A stretch of 64,000 bases of DNA, taken from positions 3,161,001 through 3,225,000 of the forward strand of contig NZ_PJBB01000003.1 in NCBI RefSeq assembly GCF_002836595.1. Reading direction: 5' to 3'. Below, piece after piece: positions 1 through 8,941 of the stretch. Both the position numbers and the translations under genes were made by a program. Numbering within the stretch: position 1 is the first letter of the stretch; every line of letters begins with the position of its first letter. This stretch comes from Tenacibaculum sp. Bg11-29. Its GTDB lineage: Bacteria; Bacteroidota; Bacteroidia; Flavobacteriales; Flavobacteriaceae. The notes beneath the pieces were generated by a model that made no database searches, had not been told where the DNA came from, and saw only the letters and a program-made list of their open reading frames with translations.

Positions 1-1779
1 GGCTGTCCAATACTTATTTAAAACATTGGTGTTGTAAAAAATATAACTCCCTACAACCGTAAAAGATATTATAATGAAAACCGTAAATTTTAAGAGCGAT
101 TTACTCATGCGATTTTTACTAGCTTTTACTCTTTTTATAAAAGATGTTTCCGTTCCTCGTACTATAAAAAGTGATGCTAGTATGATTAAGAATATTCCGA
201 AGAGCAACCAATAGGTTTTAATTAGTAAATATGGTTTTAAAAAGTGTCCGTAACCATTCATATCAGAATAAATTCCCAAAGAGTTTCCTCCAAAATTACT
301 CAACGGATGGTTAAACCCCAATGCGCCCAATGTAATGGAAACGATAAAGAATACTAAGCTGAATAAAATTCCAATAAATTTATTATTAACAAGCGATTGA
401 ATGAAAAAAGTTACGAGTGCATACAAGGCAAGAAAAGGTAATATTTCTAAAAAGAAGCCATAAAAATATACTTGAAGCTCATAATTGTAATAGCCACTTA
501 CTGTTTGAAAAATAATACCCGAAATAATTAAAGATAGCATTAAAACAATACAAATTAAAATAAGAGCAACGTACTTGCTTAGCAAGTTTACAAAGCTTGA
601 CATGGCGGTTGCATCATAAATAAGGTTCAATTTAGCAGTACGCTCTCTCCAAACAAGTTCTCCTGAATAAAAAAGAATAATTATAATAAAGAAAAAGATA
701 GATGTTTCTTGTAGTTCTTCTACAATAAAGTAAGTTATTGGGTAACTATCAACATCATAAACAGTACCTAAACTCACCGAATTTATTAGTATAATAAACG
801 CACCACAAATTACAATTGCTAAAAACGAAGGCTGTTTACATATATTTACAAAGTAAAACCATGAAAACTGTTTTAGCTGCGACAATTTAAAAAAGAATCC
901 TTCTTGTATTTTTACTTTAGGAATTTCAATTTTAGTAGCATTGTTCGTTTCTAAATTAATGTTTTTTTGCCCCTTCCCTTTAAATCGTTTGTTTGAAACA
1001 ACACTAAAATTGAATTTTTTATACCCAAAAAATAAAATAAGCACACTTAATACAAACCAAAACAACTTACTATAAGCTAAAGCACTAGAAAAAGGAATCA
1101 TTTGTGTACTTTTTTCAACGATTGACCAAGATTCTGTTACAGTAGTTAGTGTTGTTAATGAAAAAGGATCAAAAATTCCTTTCCAAAATTGATTTTCGAT
1201 CGATTTAGTCAATAAAAAAATAACAAATATAAATACACCTTGCGTGTATACAACCACCAGTTTTTTAGTTAATGCACCACTTACAAAAAACAAACAAGCG
1301 CCAAAAAATAAGGTAGGTATCGTTATCGTTATAAATGTATACAGGTATGTAAATGGATTAAAACTTAAATAAGATTCAGCATCTTGCCAAGGCATAAATT
1401 CGCCTACAATCATACCTAAAAAAAGCCCACTAAACACAAATAATAATACCACAAAAGATCCTAAAAACCTCCCCAATAAATAATCCCTCTTTTTAATTGG
1501 GTTTATAAATATGAGCGATTCTATTTGATACTGAAAATCTCTTAATACCGAAACTCCCATAATCATAGACGCTAATACCATAAAAATAGCGGTAATTGCT
1601 GCCATTGTTTTAGCAATTACAAATGGTGAGTTTTTTTTGATAGCTCCTATTTCAACTCCTTGAAAAATAAAATCAACACCAACTATCGAAAATAAAAATA
1701 GAAATAAGAAAAATACGTAGGTGTCTGCTCGTTTAATTCGATACTGAATTTCAAACTTAAATATAGTATACCACATCAT
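1..1779 (-). CDS. ABC-2 type transporter permease, probably permease/M1 aminopeptidase fusion (3' end cut by window edge)
   Basis: An open frame of 593 codons runs from an ATG that overlaps the stop of the upstream ATPase gene (TAATG) off the left edge, so the C-terminus is missing. The translation has two blocks of about six hydrophobic segments separated by a Lys-rich linker. The second block carries GELVWRERTAKLN, and the visible end reads YNTNVLNKYW. I recall this arrangement from Flavobacteriaceae proteins in which an ABC-2 permease is followed by an M1 aminopeptidase domain; that domain would lie outside the window, so the fusion is inference. A second Met directly follows the first (start 1776 is equally possible). 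It would form the membrane part of an exporter with the ATPase at 1779-2672. Confidence 0.8.
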   Translation of the reverse strand, partial: MMWYTIFKFEIQYRIKRADTYVFFLFLFLFSIVGVDFIFQGVEIGAIKKNSPFVIAKTMAAITAIFMVLASMIMGVSVLRDFQYQIESLIFINPIKKRDYLLGRFLGSFVVLLFVFSGLFLGMIVGEFMPWQDAESYLSFNPFTYLYTFITITIPTLFFGACLFFVSGALTKKLVVVYTQGVFIFVIFLLTKSIENQFWKGIFDPFSLTTLTTVTESWSIVEKSTQMIPFSSALAYSKLFWFVLSVLILFFGYKKFNFSVVSNKRFKGKGQKNINLETNNATKIEIPKVKIQEGFFFKLSQLKQFSWFYFVNICKQPSFLAIVICGAFIILINSVSLGTVYDVDSYPITYFIVEELQETSIFFFIIIILFYSGELVWRERTAKLNLIYDATAMSSFVNLLSKYVALILICIVLMLSLIISGIIFQTVSGYYNYELQVYFYGFFLEILPFLALYALVTFFIQSLVNNKFIGILFSLVFFIVSITLGALGFNHPLSNFGGNSLGIYSDMNGYGHFLKPYLLIKTYWLLFGIFLIILASLFIVRGTETSFIKRVKASKNRMSKSLLKFTVFIIISFTVVGSYIFYNTNVLNKYWTA

Positions 1780-2672
1780 TATATAATTGATTTAAGGTTC
1801 GTAGTATTACCAAATATTTGAGAGAAATACACATCCTCTAAATCGGCATTAATTGGTGAGAATCCATTTCCTGGGTTTGTATCACTAAGAATATGAATAA
1901 TAGGTTTTCCTAAAAACAACCGCTCACTAATTACTTGATAGTTGTTTTTATAGCTTTCTAATTCAGGCTTTGTAATCGTTTTTTCATATACTCTCCCTTC
2001 GAGGTTTTCTATTATTTTTAGTGGATTACCTTTTAATAATACTTGTCCTTGGTTTATAATCGCCATATTGGTGCATAATTCTTTTACATCTTCTACAATA
2101 TGTGTAGATAAAATAACAATGGTGTTTTCACCTAGTTCACTTAATAAATTATAAAACCGATTTCTTTCTACAGGGTCTAAACCGGCAGTAGGCTCATCAA
2201 CAATCAATAATTTTGGATTGTTTAATAATGCTTGCGCAATACCAAAACGTTGTTTCATTCCGCCAGAATAACCATTTAAATTTTGTTTTCTTACATCGTA
2301 TAAATTGGTTTTATGTAACAATGATTTTACCAGTTCTTTGCGGGTAGGTTTGTTTGTAATTCCTTTTAAAGCGGCAAAATGATTTAACAACACTTCGGCA
2401 GATATTTTAGGGTACAATCCAAATTGTTGTGGCAAATACCCTAATACTTTTCGAATCTCATTTTGTTGCTTTAAAACATCTAAATTACCTAATGTAATAG
2501 TTCCTTTATCTGCTTCTTGTAAAGTAGCAATGGTGCGCATTAAAGTAGATTTTCCGGCACCGTTTGGCCCCAATAAACCAAACATACCTTTTGGTATTTC
2601 TAAAGAAATATTTTGTAACGCCTTAACACCATTGGCATACGTTTTAGAGAGATTGTTAATTATAAGTTCCAT
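1779..2672 (-). CDS. ABC transporter ATP-binding protein
   Basis: A 297-residue nucleotide-binding protein that would power the permease encoded immediately downstream. Walker A GPNGAGKST lies at residues 35-43, the ABC signature YSGGM near 135-139, and Walker B LLIVDEP at about 155-161, followed by TAGLDP. The length is normal for an ABC-2 exporter ATPase. Its stop overlaps the permease ATG, so the two are translationally coupled. It is transcribed away from the LytS/LytTR pair at 2877-4372; such sensor pairs often control a neighbouring exporter, but no specific binding site was identified in the 204-base gap. The substrate is unknown. Confidence 0.92.
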   Translation of the reverse strand: MELIINNLSKTYANGVKALQNISLEIPKGMFGLLGPNGAGKSTLMRTIATLQEADKGTITLGNLDVLKQQNEIRKVLGYLPQQFGLYPKISAEVLLNHFAALKGITNKPTRKELVKSLLHKTNLYDVRKQNLNGYSGGMKQRFGIAQALLNNPKLLIVDEPTAGLDPVERNRFYNLLSELGENTIVILSTHIVEDVKELCTNMAIINQGQVLLKGNPLKIIENLEGRVYEKTITKPELESYKNNYQVISERLFLGKPIIHILSDTNPGNGFSPINADLEDVYFSQIFGNTTNLKSII

Positions 2673-2876
2673 GTTTTTGTTTTAATTGATTCACACAAAC
2701 ATATTTACAAGGCCTCTAAAACAAAAGAGAATGGGATATACGAGCCTATAAATGGGATACAAATACGCAGCGTAACTATAAATCTCTTTATACCATATAA
2801 AGGTGTTTTTGTATACACTATCTAATCGTTTATCAACTTATTTGTAGGAAGCCGTTTATTTAATTAATATTGGCTT

Positions 2877-3668
2877 ATGAAGTTAAGAGTATCAGATAAA
2901 AAAAAGAAAATTATAAAACGTTTTTATAAAATAAGTCTTGTTCTTATAGGGCTAATTATTGTTCTATTTAATGACACTTTTGGTAAATTAGAAGGGTTTG
3001 TAGAGTTTATTGCGTTTTATTTTATAGTTGTTTTTATTACAATTGCCTATTGGTTATTTAAACAAATAAGAGCAATTATTCGATTAAAACATGAAAAAGC
3101 GAAAACAGAATTATTGCATTTAAAAAGTCAGGTAAATCCGCACTTTTTTTTCAACACGCTTAATAACCTGTATGGAATGATGGAAAAAGATTCAAAAGAA
3201 AGACAAATGGTGCTTAAACTTTCTGATATGATGCGTTATAGTATTTATGAAGGTCAAAAAGATTGGGTAACTCTTAAAGATGAGTTAGCGTATTTACAAA
3301 ATTATATTGAGCTTCAAGAAATACGCTATCATAAAAAATCAGATATCCAATTTAACCACCAAATTGAGCATTTGGATAGTAAAATAATGCCGTTACTTTT
3401 TATTATTCTGTTAGAAAATGCTTTTAAACACGGACTCGAAAATTTAGAAAAAGAAGCATATATTCATATCAATTTAATTGCCAATAAAAAGGAGGTTATT
3501 TTTAATATTGAAAATAATTTTGACCTGCATCAAACGTCATTAGAAGGTGGTATTGGCTTACATAATTTAAAACGAAGATTGGCCCTTGTATATCCAAAAA
3601 AACATTCACTTTCCTTTACTATAAATAACACTATTTATAAAGCGAAACTAATTTTAAAGTTATACTAA
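2877..3668 (+). CDS. LytS/YehU-type sensor histidine kinase
   Basis: A 263-residue membrane histidine kinase. Two hydrophobic segments (about residues 17-32 and 41-60) precede the His_kinase domain, where the phospho-acceptor His89 sits in NPHFFFNTLN. The N box LLENAFKHG and a glycine box GGIGLHNLKRRL follow. There is no recognisable extracytoplasmic sensor domain, so it probably senses membrane state or a partner protein. The stop codon overlaps the ATG of the LytTR response regulator (TAATG), giving a coupled two-gene operon. The divergent ABC exporter is the obvious candidate target, by position only. Confidence 0.92.
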   Translation: MKLRVSDKKKKIIKRFYKISLVLIGLIIVLFNDTFGKLEGFVEFIAFYFIVVFITIAYWLFKQIRAIIRLKHEKAKTELLHLKSQVNPHFFFNTLNNLYGMMEKDSKERQMVLKLSDMMRYSIYEGQKDWVTLKDELAYLQNYIELQEIRYHKKSDIQFNHQIEHLDSKIMPLLFIILLENAFKHGLENLEKEAYIHINLIANKKEVIFNIENNFDLHQTSLEGGIGLHNLKRRLALVYPKKHSLSFTINNTIYKAKLILKLY

Positions 3669-4372
3669 TGCGATACTTAATTATAGATGATGAACATATA
3701 GCGCATAAAATTATTATGGAGTATTGTGAAATGCTTCCTGCTATGCAACTACAAAAAAACTGTTACAGCGCTTTAGAAGCTTTAGAGTATTTAAATACAC
3801 ACGAAGTAGATTTAATTTTCTTAGATTTAAATATGCCCAAATTAAAAGGTTTTGAGTTTTTAAAAACCTTAATCTTACCTCCTAAAGTTATTGTAACTAC
3901 TGCTTATAGTGAGTTTGCTATTGATGGTTATGAGCTTAATATTACCGACTATTTGTTAAAACCTTATAGTTTTGAGCGTTTTTTAAAGGCGGTAAATAAA
4001 GTTAATGACATATTAAATACCAATAAGGAAACAGCTATTCCTAAACAAGAAAACGAAGACTCTACGAATAATCAAATATTCTTAAAACAACAGAATAGTC
4101 ACATACAAGTGGCCGTTAAAACTATTTTATATATGGAAGCTTCAGGTAATTACACAAAGGTTTTTACCACTACTGATACGATTACAGTACGAGGAAAAAT
4201 TTCAGATATCTTAGTTTTGTTACCTAAAAATGAATTTTTGCAAGTTCATAAATCATTTGCCATTGGTACAAAACATATTCAACGTATTGAAGGGAATAGA
4301 ATTCATATTGCTAATACTGTTGTTCCTATTGGTAAATTGTATAAAACCAATGTTAATGAGCTTTTAAAGTAG
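3668..4372 (+). CDS. LytTR-family response regulator
   Basis: A 234-residue transcription factor. The N-terminal receiver domain has IIDDE at 5-9, the phospho-acceptor Asp53 in FLDLNMPKLKG and the conserved Lys in LLKPYSFERF. A short linker leads to a C-terminal LytTR DNA-binding domain (about residues 133-234) with the typical MEASGNYTKV and FLQVHKSFA segments. It is coupled to the kinase upstream. A decayed partial copy of residues 31-66 of this protein, with a stop codon and a 15-base deletion, lies at 10706-10801, so this gene has been duplicated in the past. Confidence 0.93.
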   Translation: MRYLIIDDEHIAHKIIMEYCEMLPAMQLQKNCYSALEALEYLNTHEVDLIFLDLNMPKLKGFEFLKTLILPPKVIVTTAYSEFAIDGYELNITDYLLKPYSFERFLKAVNKVNDILNTNKETAIPKQENEDSTNNQIFLKQQNSHIQVAVKTILYMEASGNYTKVFTTTDTITVRGKISDILVLLPKNEFLQVHKSFAIGTKHIQRIEGNRIHIANTVVPIGKLYKTNVNELLK

Positions 4373-4523
4373 GTATGAAAGTGTAAAAAGGACCTATTCT
4401 ATACTTATTTTCACTTCTCTCCTACCGCCGTTTTGGTAAAGCGTAATCCATTAACAAGTTTTGATAAACATTTGAAAAGAAATAGATATTAAAGGATGTT
4501 GTTTTAATCAAAAAATTATACGT

Positions 4524-5414
4524 TTAATTTCGTTTAGAAATACTAAATAATATCAATCCAGCAATGATTATAAGACCACCTAAAATTTGCACAGGATATA
4601 CTTTTTCATCAAAAACAAATGCTAATAATACTGCAAAAAACGGAATAAGATTCATACTCAATGCAGAAATAGTAGTTCCTAATTTTACAACACTATAATA
4701 GAAAATTGAATATGCAATTCCAGAACCTAAAACACCCATAAATAAAATACTCCACCAAAATGAAGGTGCAGTTGGGACAGAAATAGTTAATAAATGTGGA
4801 ACTGAAAATATGGCAAATAACACTAATGCGAAAAAGGAAGCAATACCTGTCATTGTTATAGCATCTATATGCGATAGGTACTTACTAACAATAATTTGTG
4901 AGAATGAAAATACCAAAGCCATTAGCAATATATAAATATCGCCTATTTCAAATTTAAGATCAAAAAATTGTGTTATATCTCCTTTAGCTAAAATAATTAA
5001 AACGCCAATAAAACTGATAATGATAGCCAGCCATTGCTTCAATTTTAATTTTTGTTTTAAAAAGAAAAATGAAAATATTCCTGTTATGGCAGGAGCTGTA
5101 GCTATGATTAATGATCCGTTAATAACACTCGTAGTTTTTAAACCTACATTAAAAAAATAAATAGTAAGAAATATCCCAAAAAAAGCAGTTAAAAATATAT
5201 GCCACCATTCTTTTTTTGTGAATTTAAATTGAAACATTTGTTTCCTATTCTTGATAAATAATATGACGAAAAGTGTTAATGCACCAAATAAAAATCGCCA
5301 GGTTGCCACTCCTAAGGGAGTATAATACGCTAATGCTATTTTAACAGCATAAAAATTGGCTGCCCAAAGTAACATTGTTAGTGTTAAAAATAAAAAAGGG
5401 ATGAGTTTATTCAT
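4524..5414 (-). CDS. EamA/DMT-family transporter
   Basis: A 296-residue protein with ten predicted hydrophobic helices arranged as two EamA repeats, typical of drug/metabolite transporters that export amino acids or small metabolites across the inner membrane. The start LIPFLFLTLTMLLWAANFYAVK is split here by convention: the motif LLWAANFYAVKIAL in the first helix is characteristic. It lies 39 bases downstream of the broken monooxygenase gene on the same strand and may share its promoter at 5800-5807. Substrate unknown. Confidence 0.9.
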   Translation of the reverse strand: MNKLIPFLFLTLTMLLWAANFYAVKIALAYYTPLGVATWRFLFGALTLFVILFIKNRKQMFQFKFTKKEWWHIFLTAFFGIFLTIYFFNVGLKTTSVINGSLIIATAPAITGIFSFFFLKQKLKLKQWLAIIISFIGVLIILAKGDITQFFDLKFEIGDIYILLMALVFSFSQIIVSKYLSHIDAITMTGIASFFALVLFAIFSVPHLLTISVPTAPSFWWSILFMGVLGSGIAYSIFYYSVVKLGTTISALSMNLIPFFAVLLAFVFDEKVYPVQILGGLIIIAGLILFSISKRN

Positions 5415-5453
5415 TTGCTATTTTTTAATTATAGAAATCATTTAAATTTTAAG

Positions 5454-5774
5454 TTAAAATATAAAAGTTTCAAAATGCTGAACTTCTTCTTCTAATTCTA
5501 ATAAAAAGACTTTGTCTTTTGGATAGTATTTTGATTTGGTGTAATCCTAACCAGAAAAGGCGCTGATATCTTCGTAAGATTTCCACTGTGTTACGGTATG
5601 AAAATGACACACCTTTCCTTCTATTCTTCTCAAAATTTCGATATTTAAAATCCCAGAGACCGATTTATAATCAGCGACACCACTTTCAATTAAATATTCT
5701 AGATATACATCAGCATCTATAGCGTTTACTATGCCATGCCATTTTCTTGTAATTATACTTGATTTATTAATCAT
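5454..5774 (-). pseudogene. Antibiotic-biosynthesis-monooxygenase-like (ABM fold) protein, interrupted by in-frame TAG
   Basis: Read from ATG 5774, the frame gives 75 residues and then TAG at 5549-5547. Without any frame shift the same frame continues for 30 more codons (DYTKSKYYPKDK ... VQHFETFIF) to TAA at 5454. That tail is the part I expect at the C-terminus of short ABM-like proteins of about 100 residues (DY.KA.YYP.D..FLLE.E..VQH.E). One base change from GAG to TAG would explain it. It could be a true nonsense mutation, a sequencing error or, less likely, read-through. A -7 box lies at 5800-5807, so it is probably still transcribed. The intact form would be a small ferredoxin-fold stress protein. 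Confidence 0.75.
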
Positions 5775-5799
5775 ACTACCATAATTATTTACACTGGTG

Positions 5800-5807
5800 C
5801 AAATATA
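5800..5807 (-). promoter_or_regulatory. -7 promoter box for the ABM-like gene
   Basis: The minus strand reads TATATTTG, an exact match to the Bacteroidota -7 consensus TAnnTTTG, 26 bases upstream of the ATG at 5774. The 92-base divergent gap also holds AAAAC-TT-GTTTT, an inverted repeat that could be an operator for the CGNR regulator (inference). Confidence 0.6.
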
Positions 5808-5866
5808 ACATAATATTTAAACTACCAAAACTTGTTTTACTAGTTATAATTCTATTACTTTGCACC

Positions 5867-6469
5867 ATGGATAATGTAGAAATTATAAAAAATATGCCCT
5901 TAGACGGGGGAAATCTATCTCTCAATTTCATCAATACTTATAAGGATCGATTGGTTGCAAGCCCTATCGATTATCTTACTGGAAAAGAAGAATGGATTGC
6001 ATGGTTAAAAAAAGTTGGTATTCTAGAAAATGAAATAACAAACTTTGATGACGTCGATTTCAATTTAAAGGAAGTAAAAAAGAAAAGAGAATTTTTACAT
6101 CGTGTATTTCAAGGACTTGCTTTTCATAGGGAAATAAAAGAAAAAGATCTTAAATGTTTTGATTCACTCTTGCAAAAAATCAGAAGAGCAACTAAAATAT
6201 TTGTGGTAGATAATATCCCACAAGAATATTTAGAGATAGATGCAAATGATCTAAATAGCTATATTTTAAAAATTGGAAAAGCTGCCCATGAACTTTTGAT
6301 GTCTGAAAAAACAGATAGAATAAAAGAGTGTGGAAATTGTGGTTGGCTTTACTATGATTCTAGTAAAAACAAATGTAGAAAATGGTGTAATATGGATACT
6401 TGTGGTAACGAAGTAAAGGCTAGAAAATATTATGAAAGCAAAAAAAAACTAAAAGATAAGATCGTATGA
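5867..6469 (+). CDS. CGNR zinc-finger / ABATE-domain transcriptional regulator
   Basis: A 200-residue protein of the family formerly DUF1470: an N-terminal ABATE domain beginning GGNLSLNFINT and a C-terminal CGNR zinc finger. Visible zinc ligands are Cys155, Cys158, Cys170, Cys174 and Cys179; the name-giving motif reads CGNEVKARKYY instead of CGNRVKARK. Family members are thought to be stress-related transcription regulators. The gene starts the plus-strand run, overlaps the RidA gene by four bases (ATGA) and diverges from the broken ABM-like gene and the DMT transporter, which are its likely targets by position. Confidence 0.85.
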   Translation: MDNVEIIKNMPLDGGNLSLNFINTYKDRLVASPIDYLTGKEEWIAWLKKVGILENEITNFDDVDFNLKEVKKKREFLHRVFQGLAFHREIKEKDLKCFDSLLQKIRRATKIFVVDNIPQEYLEIDANDLNSYILKIGKAAHELLMSEKTDRIKECGNCGWLYYDSSKNKCRKWCNMDTCGNEVKARKYYESKKKLKDKIV

Positions 6470-6855
6470 GTAAAAGAATAAATATTACAACGGGTAGCCC
6501 ATGGGAAGATAAAGTAGGCTACTCTAGGGCGGTACAAGTTGGTAATATCATTGAGGTTTCTGGTACTACAGCTACAGATAAAGAGGGTAACATCGTAGGG
6601 GTTAACGATCTATATTTACAAACAAAAACCATTATAGAAACTGTGAAAAATGTATTAGAAGATATGGGTTCGAGCCTCAAGCATGTGGTTAGAACACGTA
6701 TTTATACTACTGATATTTCACGTTGGGAAGAAATAGGAAAAGCACACGGCGAATTTTTCAGTACTATAAAACCTGCAACTGCTATGGTAGAAATTAGCCG
6801 GTTGGTAAATCCAGATATGCTAGTAGAAATAGAATTTACAGCAATAACAGAATAA
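6466..6855 (+). CDS. RidA family protein (enamine/imine deaminase-like)
   Basis: A 129-residue YjgF/YER057c/UK114 protein. It has the characteristic segments SGTTATDKEGNIVG near the N-terminus, and RTRIYTTDISRWEEIGKAHG followed by KPATAMVEISRLVNPDMLVEIE. The Arg in RTRIY and the Glu near the C-terminus (VEIEFTA) sit where RidA proteins bind the substrate carboxylate. It probably hydrolyses reactive enamines from PLP enzymes or a related substrate. The start overlaps the stop of the CGNR regulator, so the two are co-translated. Confidence 0.92.
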   Translation: MSKRINITTGSPWEDKVGYSRAVQVGNIIEVSGTTATDKEGNIVGVNDLYLQTKTIIETVKNVLEDMGSSLKHVVRTRIYTTDISRWEEIGKAHGEFFSTIKPATAMVEISRLVNPDMLVEIEFTAITE

Positions 6856-6872
6856 CTTTAAAATAAAATAGC

Positions 6873-7016
6873 ATGAATTGTAATGCACCTTGCCTACCAG
6901 TAGGTTGTTTAGTAGAAGAAAAAAAGAAAACACAAATAGTGTCACTAAAAAAAATAGCAAAATGGTTTCTTTCGTATAGAATTTGTGGAGCTGAAGATGC
7001 TTCAAGATTTAAATAA
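6873..7016 (+). CDS. Possible 47-residue cysteine-containing small protein
   Basis: ATG 6873 opens a 47-codon frame ending at TAA 7014-7016, filling the gap between the RidA and GNAT genes on the same strand. It starts MNCNAPCLPVGC, has a lysine run and ends CGAEDASRFK, with four Cys in all. It is not recognised. The fit into the operon supports it; the lack of any known homologue and the small size argue for caution. Confidence 0.3.
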   Translation: MNCNAPCLPVGCLVEEKKKTQIVSLKKIAKWFLSYRICGAEDASRFK

Positions 7017-7024
7017 TTTAAAAT

Positions 7025-7501
7025 ATGTTTGAAATAAAAAGAGCACATAGAAACGATTCTGAACTTATACTTAAATATATTAATGATCTTGCTATTGCAG
7101 AAGACCTCCCTTATAAAGTATCAGCAACTAAAGAAGATATTGAGCAAAATATATTTGATAAAAACTCATCAACTAGCGCATTAATTTTTTATAATAAACA
7201 AATACCATGTGGCTTTGCTGTTTATTACTTTACCTTTTCTACAGCTACAGGAAAAAAAGGGTTGCATCTTGATGATTTATATATTGAGCCATCACATCAA
7301 GGAAAAGGCTATGGAAAAATAGCGTTAACCTATTTATCTAAAATTGCAATAGAAAACAATTGCGCGAGATTTGAATGGTGGGCTTTAAAGACCAATGTTT
7401 CTGCAATACGATTTTATAAAAGCGTTGCCGCAAGAGAAGTAGATGAAATAGTAGTCTTTCGTTTAAACGAAAAAGAGATTAATATGATGTCAAAAAAATA
7501 G
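7025..7501 (+). CDS. GNAT family N-acetyltransferase
   Basis: A 158-residue Gcn5-related acetyltransferase. The acetyl-CoA pyrophosphate-binding motif A is clear: LDDLYIEPSHQGKGYGKIAL, with the QGKGYG loop, followed by motif B around WWALKTNVSAIRFYKS. It resembles the diamine/thialysine acetyltransferase subgroup in the N-terminal layout (IKRAHRNDSELILKYI ... DLAIAEDLPYKV), so a polyamine-like amine is a possible substrate, but this is inference. It follows the RidA gene in the same direction. Confidence 0.9.
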   Translation: MFEIKRAHRNDSELILKYINDLAIAEDLPYKVSATKEDIEQNIFDKNSSTSALIFYNKQIPCGFAVYYFTFSTATGKKGLHLDDLYIEPSHQGKGYGKIALTYLSKIAIENNCARFEWWALKTNVSAIRFYKSVAAREVDEIVVFRLNEKEINMMSKK

Positions 7502-7559
7502 AATAATACCAGTTGTATGCGTACCAAAAAAACAAACTATTCATAATTTAAGACAGTAA

Positions 7560-7940
7560 ATGAAAATGATAACAAAGAAAGAAGTTGCAAATAAATACAT
7601 CAATTATCTTGAAAATGGTGACATCGAAAATGTAATTAATTTGTTTAATAAAAAAGGTATTGTTGACTCACCACTTTATGGAACTAAAAAAGCAAAGGAA
7701 TTTTATCACGAATTGAGTAATGATACGACAAATTCTAAACTTCACCTATTAGGAATTTTTGAAGAAAAAGACACCAGCAGTATCGCACTATATTTTACCT
7801 ATAAATGGACTTTAAAGAATAATGAAAAAGTTGAATTTGATGTTGTTGACATTATAGATTTTGACGAACATAATAAAATTAGCAAGTTAAAGATTATATA
7901 TGATACTGTGATTTCTAGGGAATTATTAGGTAAATTATAA
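7560..7940 (+). CDS. SnoaL/NTF2-like family protein
   Basis: A 126-residue soluble protein with the NTF2-like pattern: an N-terminal helix KKEVANKYINYLENGDIENV, then GIVDSPLYG, and alternating strands ending DVVDIIDFDEHNKISKLKI. Such cone-shaped domains act as small isomerases/hydrolases or ligand binders; no catalytic residues can be assigned here. It stands 58 bases after the GNAT gene and 36 before the dehydrogenase, probably in one transcript. Confidence 0.75.
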   Translation: MKMITKKEVANKYINYLENGDIENVINLFNKKGIVDSPLYGTKKAKEFYHELSNDTTNSKLHLLGIFEEKDTSSIALYFTYKWTLKNNEKVEFDVVDIIDFDEHNKISKLKIIYDTVISRELLGKL

Positions 7941-7976
7941 AATATTTAACCCCTCTATAAAATTAATAAAAAGAGT

Positions 7977-8939
7977 ATGAAAGCATTAACTTTTTCTAAG
8001 TTTGGGAATCCAGATGTCCTTGAGTATATTAATATACCAACTCCAGAAATTAAAGAAGGTGAAATTCTTTTAAAAAATGAAGCCATAGGTTTAAACTATG
8101 CTGATATTTATAGAAGAAAAGGGAATTATCATTTAAAAGGAAAGGCTCCGTATATAGCAGGATATGAAGGTGCTGGTATTGTTGTAAATTCAAAATCAGA
8201 TAAATATAAAATTGGAGACAGATTAGGATACGCAGATGTTCCTTATGCAAATGCAGAATATGTCGTTATTCCAGAAGCTCATGCTATACCAATTCCAAAG
8301 AATATTAATTCTAACTTGGTAGCTTCTGTTTTATTACAAGGGCTCACTGCTCATTATTTATCTAACGACAGCTATACTGTAAAAAAAGGAGATTGGGTAC
8401 TTATACATGCAGCTTCAGGCGGTGTAGGTCAAATTCTCACACAATTATGCAAAGCAAAAGGTGCTAAAGTTATTGGACTAACAAGAAGTCTTAAAAAAAT
8501 GGAAACTATCATAGCTAACAAAGCAGATTATGCCATCCAATTAAATAAAAACTGGAAACAAGAGGTTAAGAATTTAACAAACGGCAAAGGGGTAGCTGTG
8601 GTTTTTGATAGTGTTGGAATTACTTTGTTAGATAGTTTTGAGGTAACAAAAAACTGTGGTAGTGTAGTTTTTTATGGTATGAGTGGTGGAGATCCACAAC
8701 CAATAGATCCTAGAATGTTAATGGACACCAGTAAAACGTTAATTGGCGGAGATCTTTGGAGTTATTTAATTAACGCAGACGAACGAAAACAAAGAGCCGA
8801 AAAATTATTTAGCATGATTACAAACGGAGACCTATCTATTAAAGAGCCCGTAAAATTTAAGCTTTCTGAAGGAAAAAAAGCACATCAATTTTTAGAAAGT
8901 GGTAAAAGTTCTAGTAAGATTTTATTAATTCCTGATTGA
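7977..8939 (+). CDS. Quinone oxidoreductase-like medium-chain dehydrogenase
   Basis: A 320-residue zinc-independent MDR protein of the QOR/zeta-crystallin type. The GroES-like N-terminal part has GLNYADIYRRKGNY and PYIAGYEGAGIV; the Rossmann part has HAASGGVGQILTQLCKAKGA as its NADPH-binding loop. The zinc-ligand residues of alcohol dehydrogenases are absent, as is normal for quinone reductases. It likely reduces quinones or reactive enones with NADPH. The PhzF gene follows directly. Confidence 0.92.
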   Translation: MKALTFSKFGNPDVLEYINIPTPEIKEGEILLKNEAIGLNYADIYRRKGNYHLKGKAPYIAGYEGAGIVVNSKSDKYKIGDRLGYADVPYANAEYVVIPEAHAIPIPKNINSNLVASVLLQGLTAHYLSNDSYTVKKGDWVLIHAASGGVGQILTQLCKAKGAKVIGLTRSLKKMETIIANKADYAIQLNKNWKQEVKNLTNGKGVAVVFDSVGITLLDSFEVTKNCGSVVFYGMSGGDPQPIDPRMLMDTSKTLIGGDLWSYLINADERKQRAEKLFSMITNGDLSIKEPVKFKLSEGKKAHQFLESGKSSSKILLIPD

Positions 8940-8941
8940 TA

